From positions 10,383,432-10,447,431 of the forward strand of contig CAJINV010000001.1 in the NCBI GenBank assembly GCA_905178155.1: a stretch of DNA of 64,000 nucleotides, read 5' to 3'. Each line of letters opens with the position of its first letter. The first letter of the stretch is position 1. The notes beneath the pieces are model-generated. The model saw only the letters and a list, made by a program, of their open reading frames with translations, made no database searches and had not been told where the DNA came from. Positions 41,284 to 54,000 of this stretch are shown here, one piece after another. This DNA comes from Amoebophrya sp. A120 (lineage: Eukaryota > Sar > Dinophyceae > Syndiniales > Amoebophryaceae). The translations under genes were made by a program, and so were the position numbers.

Positions 41284-44200
41284 ACCGCTCGAGAACTACT
41301 TTCATACTTCAGAACCTATCGATATTCAGTTGACAATTAAAGGGACAGCGTTGCTGGAAATTCATTGTCGCGAAGCGAGCGGTTATCAACATACATCTCT
41401 TGACGACAACAGCCGCGTTTTTGTTTCTGAGACAGGGTGACGTTTCTATGGGTTGGCTTTCACTTCCAGTTCCAGCGAAGATAAAAACAGTATATACGAT
41501 TCGAACACAGTTTCTCGGGCCAAGTTTGTTTTATTTAGTATGTAGGATATTGCACTTCCACATTTTTGTGTTTTGAACTCTAGAGTAAAGCCGAGCGACT
41601 AGAGACGAGCGGACGCGAACTAGTTCGTTGCCAGCTCCTCCTAGATGGAAAGTATAGCTGTACCAAATAGCTTTGAGTCGAACAAGTCAAAAACTATGTA
41701 CTCGCAAGAATACTTCAAGTTGTGAAATGAATATCCAAAGTTCTACAGTTCCGTCGTATATATTTTGTTTCTACTCTCGCTCGGCTCCGGCTCTGCGCCG
41801 TCTCTTGCCCCGAAATACAAATATCCTAGCTGGCTGTTGAAAAAAAGTCAGTTGAGACCCACAACAACATCTGTTGTGTCTCATCTGATTGCGCACAACA
41901 CCAGCGAGAGCAGCACGGTCGCTAAGTACAACCCATGATGAAATTTACAGAAGTACATACAAGTAGGCGAACAATTTAGAAGCAGTGCGGATAGGTAGGA
42001 GTCTGGCACTAGTCCTGCTCAGCGGGTAAAATTGAGCAATTTAGTAAAGAGAAAGGAAAATAACCAAAACGCTGCGCACCGAAACCCTGAGTTTGCTCTT
42101 CATCTCGATAGCGCCGGGCTCTGTGTCGCACTGGAGCGAGAGGGACAACAACTCGGCGAAAGATGCCAGGCTTCATTTTCCTGAGGATGATTGATGTGAT
42201 TCGTTCCGACAAACCACCGACCACTCCAAAATAATATTCTATCGTTTCTAACTGAATATCTTGCAGTCGTCTGCGACTATTTTTAGTACAACAAGTAGTG
42301 CCAGCGCAAACACCTAAATCGAGCGAAAAACGATTACATTTTTGCAAGACTAGCTTCGATTTTCAGGCAGAGCCTCGACACCACCACAGCAATCGGCAAC
42401 TACAAGAAAAGATAAAGCAAATTCAAGGAGGAATGCGAATGCTTTACTAGATGACACCTTAGGTCTTTATGTTCAAGAATATTACCGAATCTCGTCCTAT
42501 TTCGCTGTTAATATTTCTGAAAAGTGAATGAATTTAATACATTCTTCTACCACCACAACTCAGCCAGTCGCTCTTCATAATTAATACGTAGCTAAAAACT
42601 ACAGATTTACTGCTTAAACAATCAGGTTCTCGTTGATGCAGTTTTTCTGTAATGAGTTGAAAATATTTTTCTCTACTAGTTTCTGTTTCATTCTATCTAT
42701 TGCCATTTGAACAAAATTATACTCCTTATGAAGAATTGTGCGGACGAAGATGTAGAAGTTCAGTTGAGTTGAACAAGACAAAGATGTCATCGCAAAGAAG
42801 TGCTGTCGGCACCTCTGAAACGATCAAAATAACCAATCCCACAGAAGTACCATCTTCAGCGGAGAGCAATGATTTTATGCGAATAAAACTTCATCTCAAA
42901 GGAACACGCGTGGCCTTCCTGCGGCGTGGCCGCGCATGTGCCAAAGATAGAACACTAAGACTTCGCATAATAGTTGCTCGCTGAAGCTGCTGCGACCGAA
43001 AAAATATGGGTTTCTGCAGTTGTACAGTATTTATAGAGGGCCTGACTTCGGATATTTTTCAAAATATTCACTTTTTCCCGATTCAAAAAGTTAATTTTGA
43101 GGTTTTAGTTCTTGACCCAAAACCTTCTGCGGTAGTTGACGTAGTTGTAACCAATAAAGTACTCTGATTGCTGCAATTGGAGGCGGGAGCAGCTTCAGAG
43201 ACAGAAGTAGGGACGACGTACGGAAATGCAGGGAATAAATCCCGACCAATCCGGGGCTGCTCAGCAAGTGAGGAGCGACTTTTTCTTTACAAGAACAGCT
43301 GCAGAGCACATGACAGACAACCTACATTGGGACGATACATCGAGCAAAAGGCGCTCCCGTATTAAGTAGAGCACGAATAAAGTACAACTGCTGAGATTAC
43401 CGTAGTTTGGGACGACGAAGATGCTGGGTCTTCACCTATTGCTAGACAACTACTCTTACCGCATTTCAGTCTTTGTACTTCACACTTACAGCTAATCAAT
43501 TTGTCTGGTTGATGTCACTACTTCTCTTCCTTGTAAAGGTATGGCTGCAAGTAGGACTGCATGATGAGACGTAACCACCGCGCTTATGGGTACTTAACTG
43601 TTTCGGTAAAAATGTTGTTTGCAACTACTCATTGTCTGTTCATAGTCCACATAGAATATACAGAAAATTCGCTTGATGAAAATTCTAACACCAGAACTTG
43701 TATCACAGCATTTTCTTGCTGTGATATGGTACTACTTCAACATCTAGACACACGTCCTAAAAATGCCCCTATTTATACAATTGTTGAATTCATTGTTTTA
43801 TCAAATGCAAAAATGTCTGGGTCTGGAAGGATGCAAGATTTGCCATGCACATTTTGCATGACTCCTGATGTCTGCGACGCATGCCCTAGCATCACAGATC
43901 TTGTGAGGGCTTTCTGATGCCTATAACGCATGAGAAATGCCCTCTCGCCGTGGCCATCAAAGCCAGACCTCTTTTGCTGTTCATGCAATACAGATTTTTG
44001 GAATTGGATAATGCAGACGCAGTCGCAGCATCACAAGTTGCATTCTTCCAGACCCAGACATTTTTACATTTGATATGTTTGATTGAAAAGATGACCTTGT
44101 CTAATACAGCTTCGACGATTATTTCACTACAGATGCTCGCATGTGCACATCTTCTGTCCACCGATGTTGAAAGGAAGCGGAGGAGCTTTGCTTTGCTTGT

Positions 44201-45775
44201 AACAAAAAATTATGTTTATCGAATGGATCAAGTATTTAATACATGGGAAAGAAAATCCCGACCGCGAGAATTTCTTTTGCAGCAGAATGGTTTTTCTTGA
44301 GCCATCACCTGCATAGTGTTCCCTCTTTCCGAGTCCAAGAATTTCGTTTTCTCGTGTGAAGGATTTGCTTTCACACATCATAAAGGCATGTAATAGCACT
44401 AGCTCACGACGCAGCAGAAGAGTTCCGAGTATGTATGCGTAGGCGTACGAGCAGCTGCAGCTGGATCTTTAATGATAAGCGGACATGAACATGGACATGA
44501 ATATTCATAGATAGGCACTCTTACTACGGCAATCAGAGGCATGACTCCGCAGCTGGCGTAGATCCTTATCCTTTTCCCATTTTGTACGGAGGACCCATTC
44601 TTGACTCAGACACATAGAAGCGTGCGTTTATTTTTGTGAAAGAATGTGAAGACTTCTAAACTTTTCTTTTCTCAGAGGCATCGTTAAAGATAACGCGTTT
44701 TCTAGGTCACACCGGACACAAAACGCCTTCGAGTGACCGTGCTAAGTGACCGCTACATTGATAATCTGAAACTGAATGCAACTCGCAAGCTCGTCCGCAT
44801 GAAAATTTTAGCGCCAGAAATTTGATATGTTTGTTAATAGCCCGACCCAGTGCAGAAGTCGTAGACAGTGTACTTAGACTCAGTATATCAACCGATTCCC
44901 TACAAATTTTTTTAGTCAAGAAAGATAGAAAGCGCATATCATATCCCTACCTGTAAGTAACTGTAGTATCTTCATCACGTTTTTAGTTCCATTTTTCCTC
45001 CCGCAGATATGTGATGTTATGTGTATGTCAGTGGTCTAACATTTTTTCCTACGTTACTCACCGCATTGTTAGATAGTTTCGCCAGAATCTCCTCGATGAC
45101 ATTAGACCCCTTTTGTTCCGCAACAATCAAAAATTTTTCATAGGACCAGAAGATTTTCTGTCTATCGGTATCGAAGAGAACCTGAAACTGAAACATCAGA
45201 GTGGAAGAAAAAGTATTTTTGACAAAAGCCAGAAAAAAGAAGATCTCGTTCAAGGAGTGCTCAACACAACTTCTACCTCACCCAACTGGAGGAGAAAAAA
45301 CCAATTCCTTGTGACGAGGAACACGGAAACTACTTGCCGCGCAACAACCATGCGGCCGATTGTCATTGATAGTGTGGACACCGACAAGAGCTTTGTTTCA
45401 ACATCCTGCTCGCAAGAACTGGCACTGCTTCGACTGAGGTGAAACTAGGTCTCCTCACCCAACAAGGGGAACGACCTACGGGGGCAGAAGGCGCGCAATA
45501 CGACGAATAAAGCAAGTGTGAAGGACGAAAGAACGTGAACAACACATCACGCGAACAGGAAAGAGAAAGAAGAAGATTCAGTATCAAGAACAAAGTACTT
45601 CTAAGCAACTTCGGAGGTTGGACGACAAGCACATCGAGATCGACGAACGACAACATACATCAAAACCAACCCAGAAGTTGGAAGTGAAAGCACTTCTATC
45701 TTGCTTTAGACAAGCAAGAATTTCTACTTCGGCGTGGCACGACCATCACTGCAACTGCGAAGTGGAAGTTTTATT
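41284..45775. other. 4.5-kb gene-poor region between the two TUTase genes
   Basis: AT-rich, with no convincing coding frame on either strand. It contains the family 1 element at 43799-44075. The last 500 bp (45250-45775) are purine-rich with many AAG/GAA runs and may be the 5' leader of TUTase B. No tRNA, rRNA or snRNA was recognised by eye. Confidence 0.5.
43799..44075 (-). mobile_element. Introner-type element, TIR family 1, copy C, outside any recognised gene
   Basis: A 277-bp unit with nearly identical 31-bp TIRs (TATCAAATGCAAAAATGTCT left, TATCAAATGTAAAAATGTCT right-inverted). It is flanked by TGTTT at 43794-43798 and 44076-44080. Its reverse complement aligns along its whole length with copy A: both contain AAAATCTGTATTGCATGA, ATAGGCATCA and ATCTGTGATGC in the same order. 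The surrounding DNA is AT-rich and not coding-like. Confidence 0.9.
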
Positions 45776-48700
45776 ATGGCGAACCACAATCAGATGGTGG
45801 TCGCAGCCAACACCGCGGTTTTACCCGTCGCGGGGGAACCAAATCCGAACTCCGACTACGCTAGCTTCTTGGAACAGATTGACCGGTCCCTCGCACAGCA
45901 CATCGGGAAAGAGGGCGTCGACGGTGATCAAATGAAGGCACAGGAAGAAAAAGCGGAAAAAGTGCTGCACCGCCTGCACGCACTGATAGACGCGGCCAGA
46001 AACAAATCAGGTACCTATTGATATTGTGGAGAACGATTTATTTTGGAAAACCATTTATGGTTCCGTGGGCAGTTGTTGCCTTTTCTCCAGCCATTTTTGT
46101 GATATTGGCCGTGGAGCGATTCGTTCACGACGGTCTTCGACCTCGGCAACGAGGGCGTAGATGATCCCGGCGTAGAAGCTGCATGATGCAAATTTTCAAA
46201 ACAACGCAGGTCTCGCAAGAGGTGCGATGCACGTTTTCGGCTCTTTTTCAAATGGCTTTAAGTCTGGCGGAAGCGACCTGGACATTGTCTACCTGTCGGA
46301 GGAGATTACACTCAAGGGTACGGTAAACGCGTTGTCCAGTGTTTTGAACCTGGCCCACAACTACCAGTTCACCAACCTGACCAAAATTTTTCAGGCCAAC
46401 GTACTAAAAATTTGTCTTTCTTTGTACTAGTTTCTTTTCCTTTTATTTTTTGGTGCGCAGATGTGCTGGCGCGTCTTTGAACTGCATTAGTACTACCTGT
46501 TATTTCTGTAGCATGCCGTGGTCATGTGGTGTAGCTCCTCACGGAAAAATCCGAATTTTCTTTTGATTTGTTCTTCAGTTTTGGTCCCACATATGATGAT
46601 CCGAGCTTCGTCAACAAAAAATTGTTTACACTTGATCGGACTCGGACAACATACAGGTCCCAATTTTGAAGTTCACCGACGAGGAAACGGGCGTCGAGGT
46701 GGACTTTTGCATCAACAACCGGCTGGGCGCACGGAATTCCCTGTTGCTCCAGACCTATTGTTCGCTCGACAAGCGGGTCCAGGATGTAGGGCGGCTGGTG
46801 AAGGCCTGGGTGAAGCACAAGGACCTGGTTGGCACCGCGGACGGTTTTCTGAACAGCTACGCTTACATTTTGTTAGTCATCTACTTTCTCCAAGTGGGCT
46901 TGGAAGAACCCGTGTTACCCAACCTCCAGGCAATGGCGGAGGAATCGCGGCGCCAAGACTTGGAGGAACTGAACAGCACCCCGTCCAACGCGGCCATGGC
47001 CTCCGGGGCCGCCCGCGGTGCCGGGGCCGGGGACCAGCCCCCGAGCGGTGGCTACATCGAAAAGATCGAGAAGCACATTGTCCGCGACAACAAGTGGGGA
47101 CGGGACGACGATTGGGACACGAGTTTTTACGACCGGGAAATCACACCGGAGATCTGCTCGAAACTTACCCACGGCAAGTTCGAACTCGGAAAAAACAAAA
47201 TGACCACAGCTGAATTACTCTTCACCTTTTTCCATTTCTACACCAGGTATTAGGAGTCGCGGGTTTCGTTTACTGCTCTTCGATTTTTGCGCATCTACTC
47301 ATGCTTAAGATAACTCCGAGGCCACTGAATTTTTCGTTTTCCATCCCAATACAAGACTCTTCTTTTGCGCTGGTGCTAATGAAGTCGTGGTGTACATATA
47401 ATGCTTAAAACTGAACAAAAACAAATCTTAAACAGGATTTTCGACTGGCAGAACGAGGCCGTGAGCATTCGCATGGCGGACCCGATGACCAAGAACGGTT
47501 TTGAGGGCGAGTCCCAGTTAAAGTGGAACCGGCGAAAAAATGACAAATGGGAAGTGATCAACGACAGCGCCCGGATTACGATGAACTCCGTTCCGGGCCG
47601 CGACAGTCAATCGCTGAAAGACTTGTGGTACATCGAAGACCCCTACGACCTGCGCCACAATCTCGCGGGAAAAATGACGGTCACCGGCAAAGAACGTACT
47701 GTTTTTCAAGAGGTTCACTTGTTGGGCTGGTTGTTTCAATCGAGCAAGCAAAAATTTGGATTTTCTTTGGGCTCGAATACGAATTTTGTCATTGTTTCGA
47801 TTGCGTGTGGGACAACGAATATTTAGATGTTGTTGTATTGCTGGTAATTGTACACACGTAACGCCAGGTATGATCTGCGAAATGGAGCAGACGATGCGGC
47901 AACTTTCCCAAGCGGGGAGCTGGGATCAGGTTGTTCCGCCCGATGGCACCCTGCCGATGCTGTACTTGCTGAAGTGTCGCATTTCCTCCTCAATTTCCCC
48001 GAGTCTGTTTATCCGCGAACTCGCTTCTACCGGAGTCGCACGGGTGCACATGCCAACAGGGACGAACAACAGGAACGCAAACAAAGGCGGGAGATACAAC
48101 AGCATCGCCTTTCTCGAGTTTGACTGCCCCAAAACGCGCCGCCGCGCGCACACCCGGAACGAGAGCTACCTCGCTGATTGCCAATTGCAAATTCACTACA
48201 GCTCGCGATGGGCATTGGAAGATGCCGTGGCGCAAACTCCGTACTCCGATGATCCTACACAATTTTCATTTGATTATTGATTCAACAACAAATACAAATC
48301 TTAAGTTGCTGGCTCCCGCGTATTTCTACCTTCACACGAATTTGAGTGCGCACATGTCGACTACTTCTGCGACACAATCATGATGAAACTGGCCTCAGAA
48401 AAGTATCCAGTCCAGGAGTTGTCCTCGAAACAGAGGACGACGCTGAGGACTGTGAGACCCAAATTTATGCGTGTCAGCTGATCTGTGTCACAGGAAAGCA
48501 AGAGAAACACCGATGTCTGAAGAAGGGAAGTGGATCAAAAAAATGCAATTTCAATTTCGAAGCATTTACGTTTTGTGCCATTTTACATGCCCATCTAGGA
48601 GCTGTTCCATATTCATTGAATGGAGAAAAAGTTATGCTTTTTATCAGGTACCACCACTATGACGTGAAGGCGTACCTGGAGAGTGACGGCAAGGAAGGTC

Positions 48701-51027
48701 TTCTCATCGCCGAACCAGGGAAGCTCCCGCAGGCTCCGGAGTCCATCAAGAGAGCCGTGGAGCTGCACCGCGCGCACCAGAGGCTTATCGGGCAGCATCC
48801 CGGCGTCGGCGGTCCGCACAACATCAACTTGCTCGGCGGCAACGTCGTACCCGGGCGCGGACCGGGAAACCCGATGCAACCATACCAGGTACCGCAAACG
48901 CAGATGCCGCTGACCCGCGCAGCACCCGCGCCTCCCGGGCCGACCTATGCGCATCACGCAGCGCAGTACACGAATGGTGTGATGCAAGCGGGAAGTAGAG
49001 CTGTGATGGGTCCGAACGGAATGATGATGCCGGGTGCGGGCGGTCCTGCGGCTGGAAATCCAAATCCCGGTGGTTTCGTAGTTGGCGCTCAAGCACAATC
49101 AGGCGGTCCGCACGGGGGTGCGCCCATGGGCGGAAATCTCCCCGGAGGGCCACCGCGCACGAATGGCGTGCAGCCGGGAAGTCACCAGCTCCCGCCGGAC
49201 GCGGTCCATCAGCGTTTGCTCATGCAACACCGGCAGCAGCATGAACGCAAAGCGGCCACGGCACAAATTTTGAATGCAGGAGCTGTGGGTGGACCACTGG
49301 TCAACAACAATCTGAATGGCACTGGGGCTCCGGGTGTGGGGGCGTATCCACCGTCTGGCGTTCCGGGGGTTGGTGCGCCGGGACCACCGGGACCGCCGCC
49401 GCCAACGATTGTAAATCAACACTCTTCGATTTTTTTCATCACTTGTTGGTCTTTCATCGCTGACTCGTAGAGAAAGGCTAGTGATGCAACTTTTTCTTCT
49501 ACTTTCGCATTGTCCGCGCCATGGTGTCGTGGTGATTCAGTCTCGGTAGTATGGCAAGCGTATTGACTCTTTCTGTTATGCTCGTCTTGCGAAAAAATAC
49601 CAGGGCGGACCCCCGGCTGCTCGAGCGATTCCCCCGTCAGTGATGGCACAGCGTGCGCGACCGCGCATGCCCGTGGGATTCAACTTGCCAGACGACCAGC
49701 GCGGATTCCCGATGCCCTTGTACTACAATCGTCCGCCAAATACAGCCGGAAGTAGTGTGGCGCAACCGAATCATGGATCAACTTCGTCGAACAATGGAAA
49801 TGCCAATCCCGGACAACTGACGGTGTCACTTTTTTCTATCTTGTTATCTCAACACACGCACGCTTCCGCTATTGTGATTGTCAAACAACATCTCGTGCGG
49901 CTAGCCTGCCATGGATTGACAACGCAGTCATGAACCACGTGTACTTATCTAAGCATATTCCGAGCGACTGAATGATCGTTGCTGCGATGGCCGCGTTGCG
50001 GAGCTTTTTGATCATGTAATCTCCTTCTTCCTATACCAAGTAGAAGCCGTAAATACAAGAATTTTCGAGCACAAACTAACAGCTCCCACTGCCACCGCTC
50101 CACAACCCGAGCGTGCCAGCCACCACGGGTGCTGCAAACGGATCATTGCAAACCGCGAGCACCTGGGCTCCTGGGAGACGATCGCCAGGCGAGGCGAGGC
50201 CGGCCCCGCGAACTGCGGTTCCGAACGTTCCTGTGGTGCAGAAAGCGGCACCAGTGGAATTACAAGAGCCATCAAGCACTAGCAGTGGTAGGAGTATGTT
50301 ATAAAATATGTGGATTTAGCGTGAAGAAAGTCGTGCGTTTTGACTTCATGCTCTTTACGATCAACATTATATATATGCTTGTGGTACTTACTGTACCTGA
50401 AACTGAATCCCTCACTGTCGCTCCGCTTGACGCTGAGATCCTGAAGACTCTTCCAAATTAAACGCAATTCTTGCAGGCGGCCAACAAACAAGCGACAGTA
50501 GCGAGAACCGGGGCGCCAGCTCTTCAGGAGCGGGAGGCCTCGGGCGTGGGCCGGCCCAGTTGAACGGCGGACCACAGTCCTCACGAATAGGCGGCAATCC
50601 GAGCAATCCCCAGAGTCAGGAGCAAACAGCTTTGTTGAGCAACGCTGCGGCGCGCGAATTTCTCGCTGCCCCGAGCGACGTGGTGACTGGCGGACCGACT
50701 TTGGTCGACGCAGCGAGGGCTGCGCACACGAAGCTGGCAATACAGCGTATGCAACAGGCACAGCAGCGCCGGATTGAGTCGCAGCGCGAACCGAGACCAC
50801 CGACAAACAGCGCGTATCAAAACCAAAATCAACACCACAGTCCACCCAACGGGAACAGCAGAATCGAACAGACCCGATCTTACCCAGCGTACGCCGTGCC
50901 GCCCGGTGGTGCGGGGACAGCGGGAGGAGGTGCTGGTGCGGCGCACCACCTGATGCATCACACAAACAACCGCCATGCTGTGCTCGTACAGGAGCGCTCG
51001 CCGCCCGGAATGAACCAGTTTCAATGA
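45776..51027 (+). CDS. Cid1/TUTase-type nucleotidyltransferase B with Pro/Gly/Asn-rich tail, about 10 exons
   Basis: Inferred exons: 45776-46010, 46210-46400, 46657-47246, 47436-47695, 47868-48226, 48347-48402, 48648-49410, 49604-49822, 50083-50287, 50477-51027. The CDS is 3429 nt, 1142 residues. Catalytic motif MHVFGSFSNGFKSGGSDLD gives D101 and D103, and VEVDFC gives D158. VGTADGFLNSYAYILLVIYFLQ and YIEDPYDLRHNLAGK (about 404-418) form the PAP-associated domain. The same order and similar intron positions as gene A show they are paralogues, each followed by a YL-x-RIS block (LYLLKCRISSSIS here, YLRFRISADAN in A). The tail from about residue 570 is low-complexity (Gly, Pro, Asn, Gln), with RNA-binding-protein character. 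Exon 6 is the weakest: exon 5 could instead end at 48239 and splice directly to 48648. Family role: RNA 3' uridylation or adenylation; substrate unknown. Confidence 0.83.
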
Positions 51028-54000
51028 AGAAATACGTCGCTGAAAATATTATCGTAGCGGCATCATTGGTTTCCGTTTCGATTGTATGATGTTGACGCTG
51101 AATCTCTATTCCACCGAATAAACGTTGTTGGAAAGATGCTTTTACTTCATTGTACACTTGAATATCTTCGCACTGCAAGATTCGTCGCGCCGCAAGTTTT
51201 GCAGCCCGAGCACCAAAACCAGTGAAAAAATGACGCAATGTTGCAAGGTCTATTCTTACAACGCAGCAATTCTTGTGTCCGTGTCGCAGCGTCCTGCCCT
51301 TTTTCGAGGTTCCCTTTGGCCTTCGTAAATTTGCACCTAGCTACGGACGACAGCTGACATTGTAAGTATAGCATCGGACAAAGGCTCTTCGCACAAAAAT
51401 AGGCAAGTACTCGACGAAAAAAGGTCAGTGTCGCAAGCAATATAAGTATCCACATCGATAGAAGTTCGCAAGTTGACGGTAGAATTTAGGAATACGATGT
51501 CTATCTAAGCCTGCGTTTTCGAAAGTTAGCAAGTTGTAAGGCAGCAAGAAGCAGAAGCAGCAAGCGCAGTCACAGCATGGCCGTGGTTGTGGTATCTGCA
51601 ACTTTCTGATGAAAAAAGTCTCCAGGACGTGAGGTTGAGAAAGAAAGTTTGAGTTTTTTATACTTGTAGAATTTGATTTCGAAGTCGCTCTCCCCGAAAC
51701 AAAAAATAGTACTGTCTAAAACGACAGCTAATTCAAATGTACCAGAAACAGTTTCTCACTCTTTCGTGAGGTATTTGTACAGCGATTCAATGGAAGAAAA
51801 TTTCTGTAAGAAAGTCGACCTATTTGATGATGAAACCTAGTTTTACTGACTTCTATATGCAATTGTCCCTACATTTCAAATGACCTCTTCAGATAATTTC
51901 TCGTAGATGATTGAGCGATACCATACGGATGTAATCCATCGATACACGACGCCTGTTGCGCCTATTGTTACATTGATCTGCTGCTCACAGTACCAAGCAC
52001 GACGCTAGCCTGCAGAAGAGAGCAGCTCGTCCTGTTCTTTCCTGCTACGCTGTCGCGAGATAGCTAGTGTCAAGATTCGCATGTAGTCGTGCTTGTGCAA
52101 CTGCCACGATTTTGTCTGACAGGTTCTAGTGATGTTTGGTAGAATAAACACGGCGAAAGTTTACTTCAACGGAAATCTTTGGGACATCGTTAACATTGCC
52201 CCCTGTAGTTGTTGCGCAACGGTACTAGAAGTCCGGCGATAAAAATCGGAGTGAAGAATGGAATAATCAGCGAGGGGACGAATACTGACATATTAGGAAC
52301 CGTCCTTCTCCTGGTCGTTCCAAGTTTCGCACCGGGCGAATTCGTATCAGGCAGAATATTGCGCAGCACCGAGCACCAATTTGTAGGGAGGATACGATGA
52401 CGCAAAGGTGAAAAGTACAACTCAGACGGTGAATTCTAACGGATTTTTCACTTGCATCCATTTAGAGATTCCCAATAGAAATAAATATTGCCACCTACGT
52501 TTCAGAAAATGCGATGCTGGCGATATACTTGAATAAAAATATTTTTGTGAAGATTTTTTTTACGAATGACAATGTAAAAAATAAAAAAAAAGTATTGTAC
52601 TGATTTTCCGGGATCGGACGAGATGATGGAACCTATATCTATGGCGAGAACGCCGCAAGCCTGCGATAACAGATTTTTATTTTTTGCGATGGCCGCTTTC
52701 GACCTGATATAACAATAAACTGTAATTGCTTGTAGACAGTGATATAAAAATAAGACGTAGCATCGCATGGCATTACAGTAAAAAGCTAGTGTGAACAGCT
52801 TATGGCATTCGAAAGACCTGCGAACTAGTATCGATGACAGGATGTAGTAGTTAGTGCGCTACACGACGAGGACTTTTTTTGAGGTATTTTGAACGGACCT
52901 AATTTTCGGCTTTTGTCAGATCTTTTTCACCCACTTTACCGTTTCTTCATTGAAATCCGTTTCGCAGTCGCAGACGAAAACCAAAACACACCGATGGATT
53001 TGGAAGGCTTCGGCTCGTCTACTCTCTACTTCCAGTCTGTTTCTGAGATAAAGAAAAAAGCACACAGAGATATTTTTTTCATAAATGTATTTCGTAGGCG
53101 TTTTTCATTGTTTCTATTGGAGGAAAGTCAAATGTCGACTGCGATCCCTCACGAACGATGGATGGATTGGGACAAATTTACGACTTGGAACATCATCGAC
53201 AATATCAAAAGCAAAGGAATTCTACAAATGAAATGTCTTTGGGTATATTAATCAGAAGGGCCTGAGCGCTGAGATTGCCACTTTGCTGGTCGTAGTAGCG
53301 AGGTCGGAACAAACAGTTGATGCCAAGTAGCGGATCATCGACACTCCATCTGATAGGAAGCAGCCCGACGTGAGTTTAGTAAAAATCGGGCGATCGACGC
53401 AAGAAAGCTGCTAGTATGGTCAAGGAGACGACCCTGCTAGATAAAATAATCCATCTGGAATATATTAGGAAGCTGTTTTATCTTACCCGCTCGTTGTTAA
53501 CATAGAGATATTTTCTCGTTTTTTTCATCATGATGACAGACGAAACAAAAACACCTATACCTTATCTAATAAGTGGTTGTTTAGCTGCATATGTCTCAGT
53601 TTCTGCCTGTAGAAATGATTGAGCCTGAGTTTGTTACGTACTACGAATATCCGGTATGCACATGCTGACGATGCCATCATTTTGACCGGCTACGAAACAT
53701 TTGCTGTTTGAAAAATCCCCTGGAGTTTCTAAAACAAAAAGTCTCGATTTTTACACTTGTAGGTTCAAATGCTATCGCACGCTTTTGTAAAAATATCCTG
53801 TATTTGGTCCTCTATGCTGTAATTTTCTAGTTGCAAGCATATGGCTGGAAAGGCTATTGTAGTGCTGCAGCAGCACTTCGTCGCACAAAAAAAAGATGAA
53901 GTGCGCTTTCTCCGTTGCCTACGTAGGTAGAAAAATGAGTCCGCCATGGAGGTCATACGCGGGTGTCGGATTATCAAAAGCTAGTAAGAGACAGTGCCCG

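Noticed and set aside
52889-53251. 120-codon ORF in the gene-poor region
   Set aside because: It opens on a non-ATG codon, is AT-rich and shows no domain. From its first good ATG (53131) only 40 codons remain.
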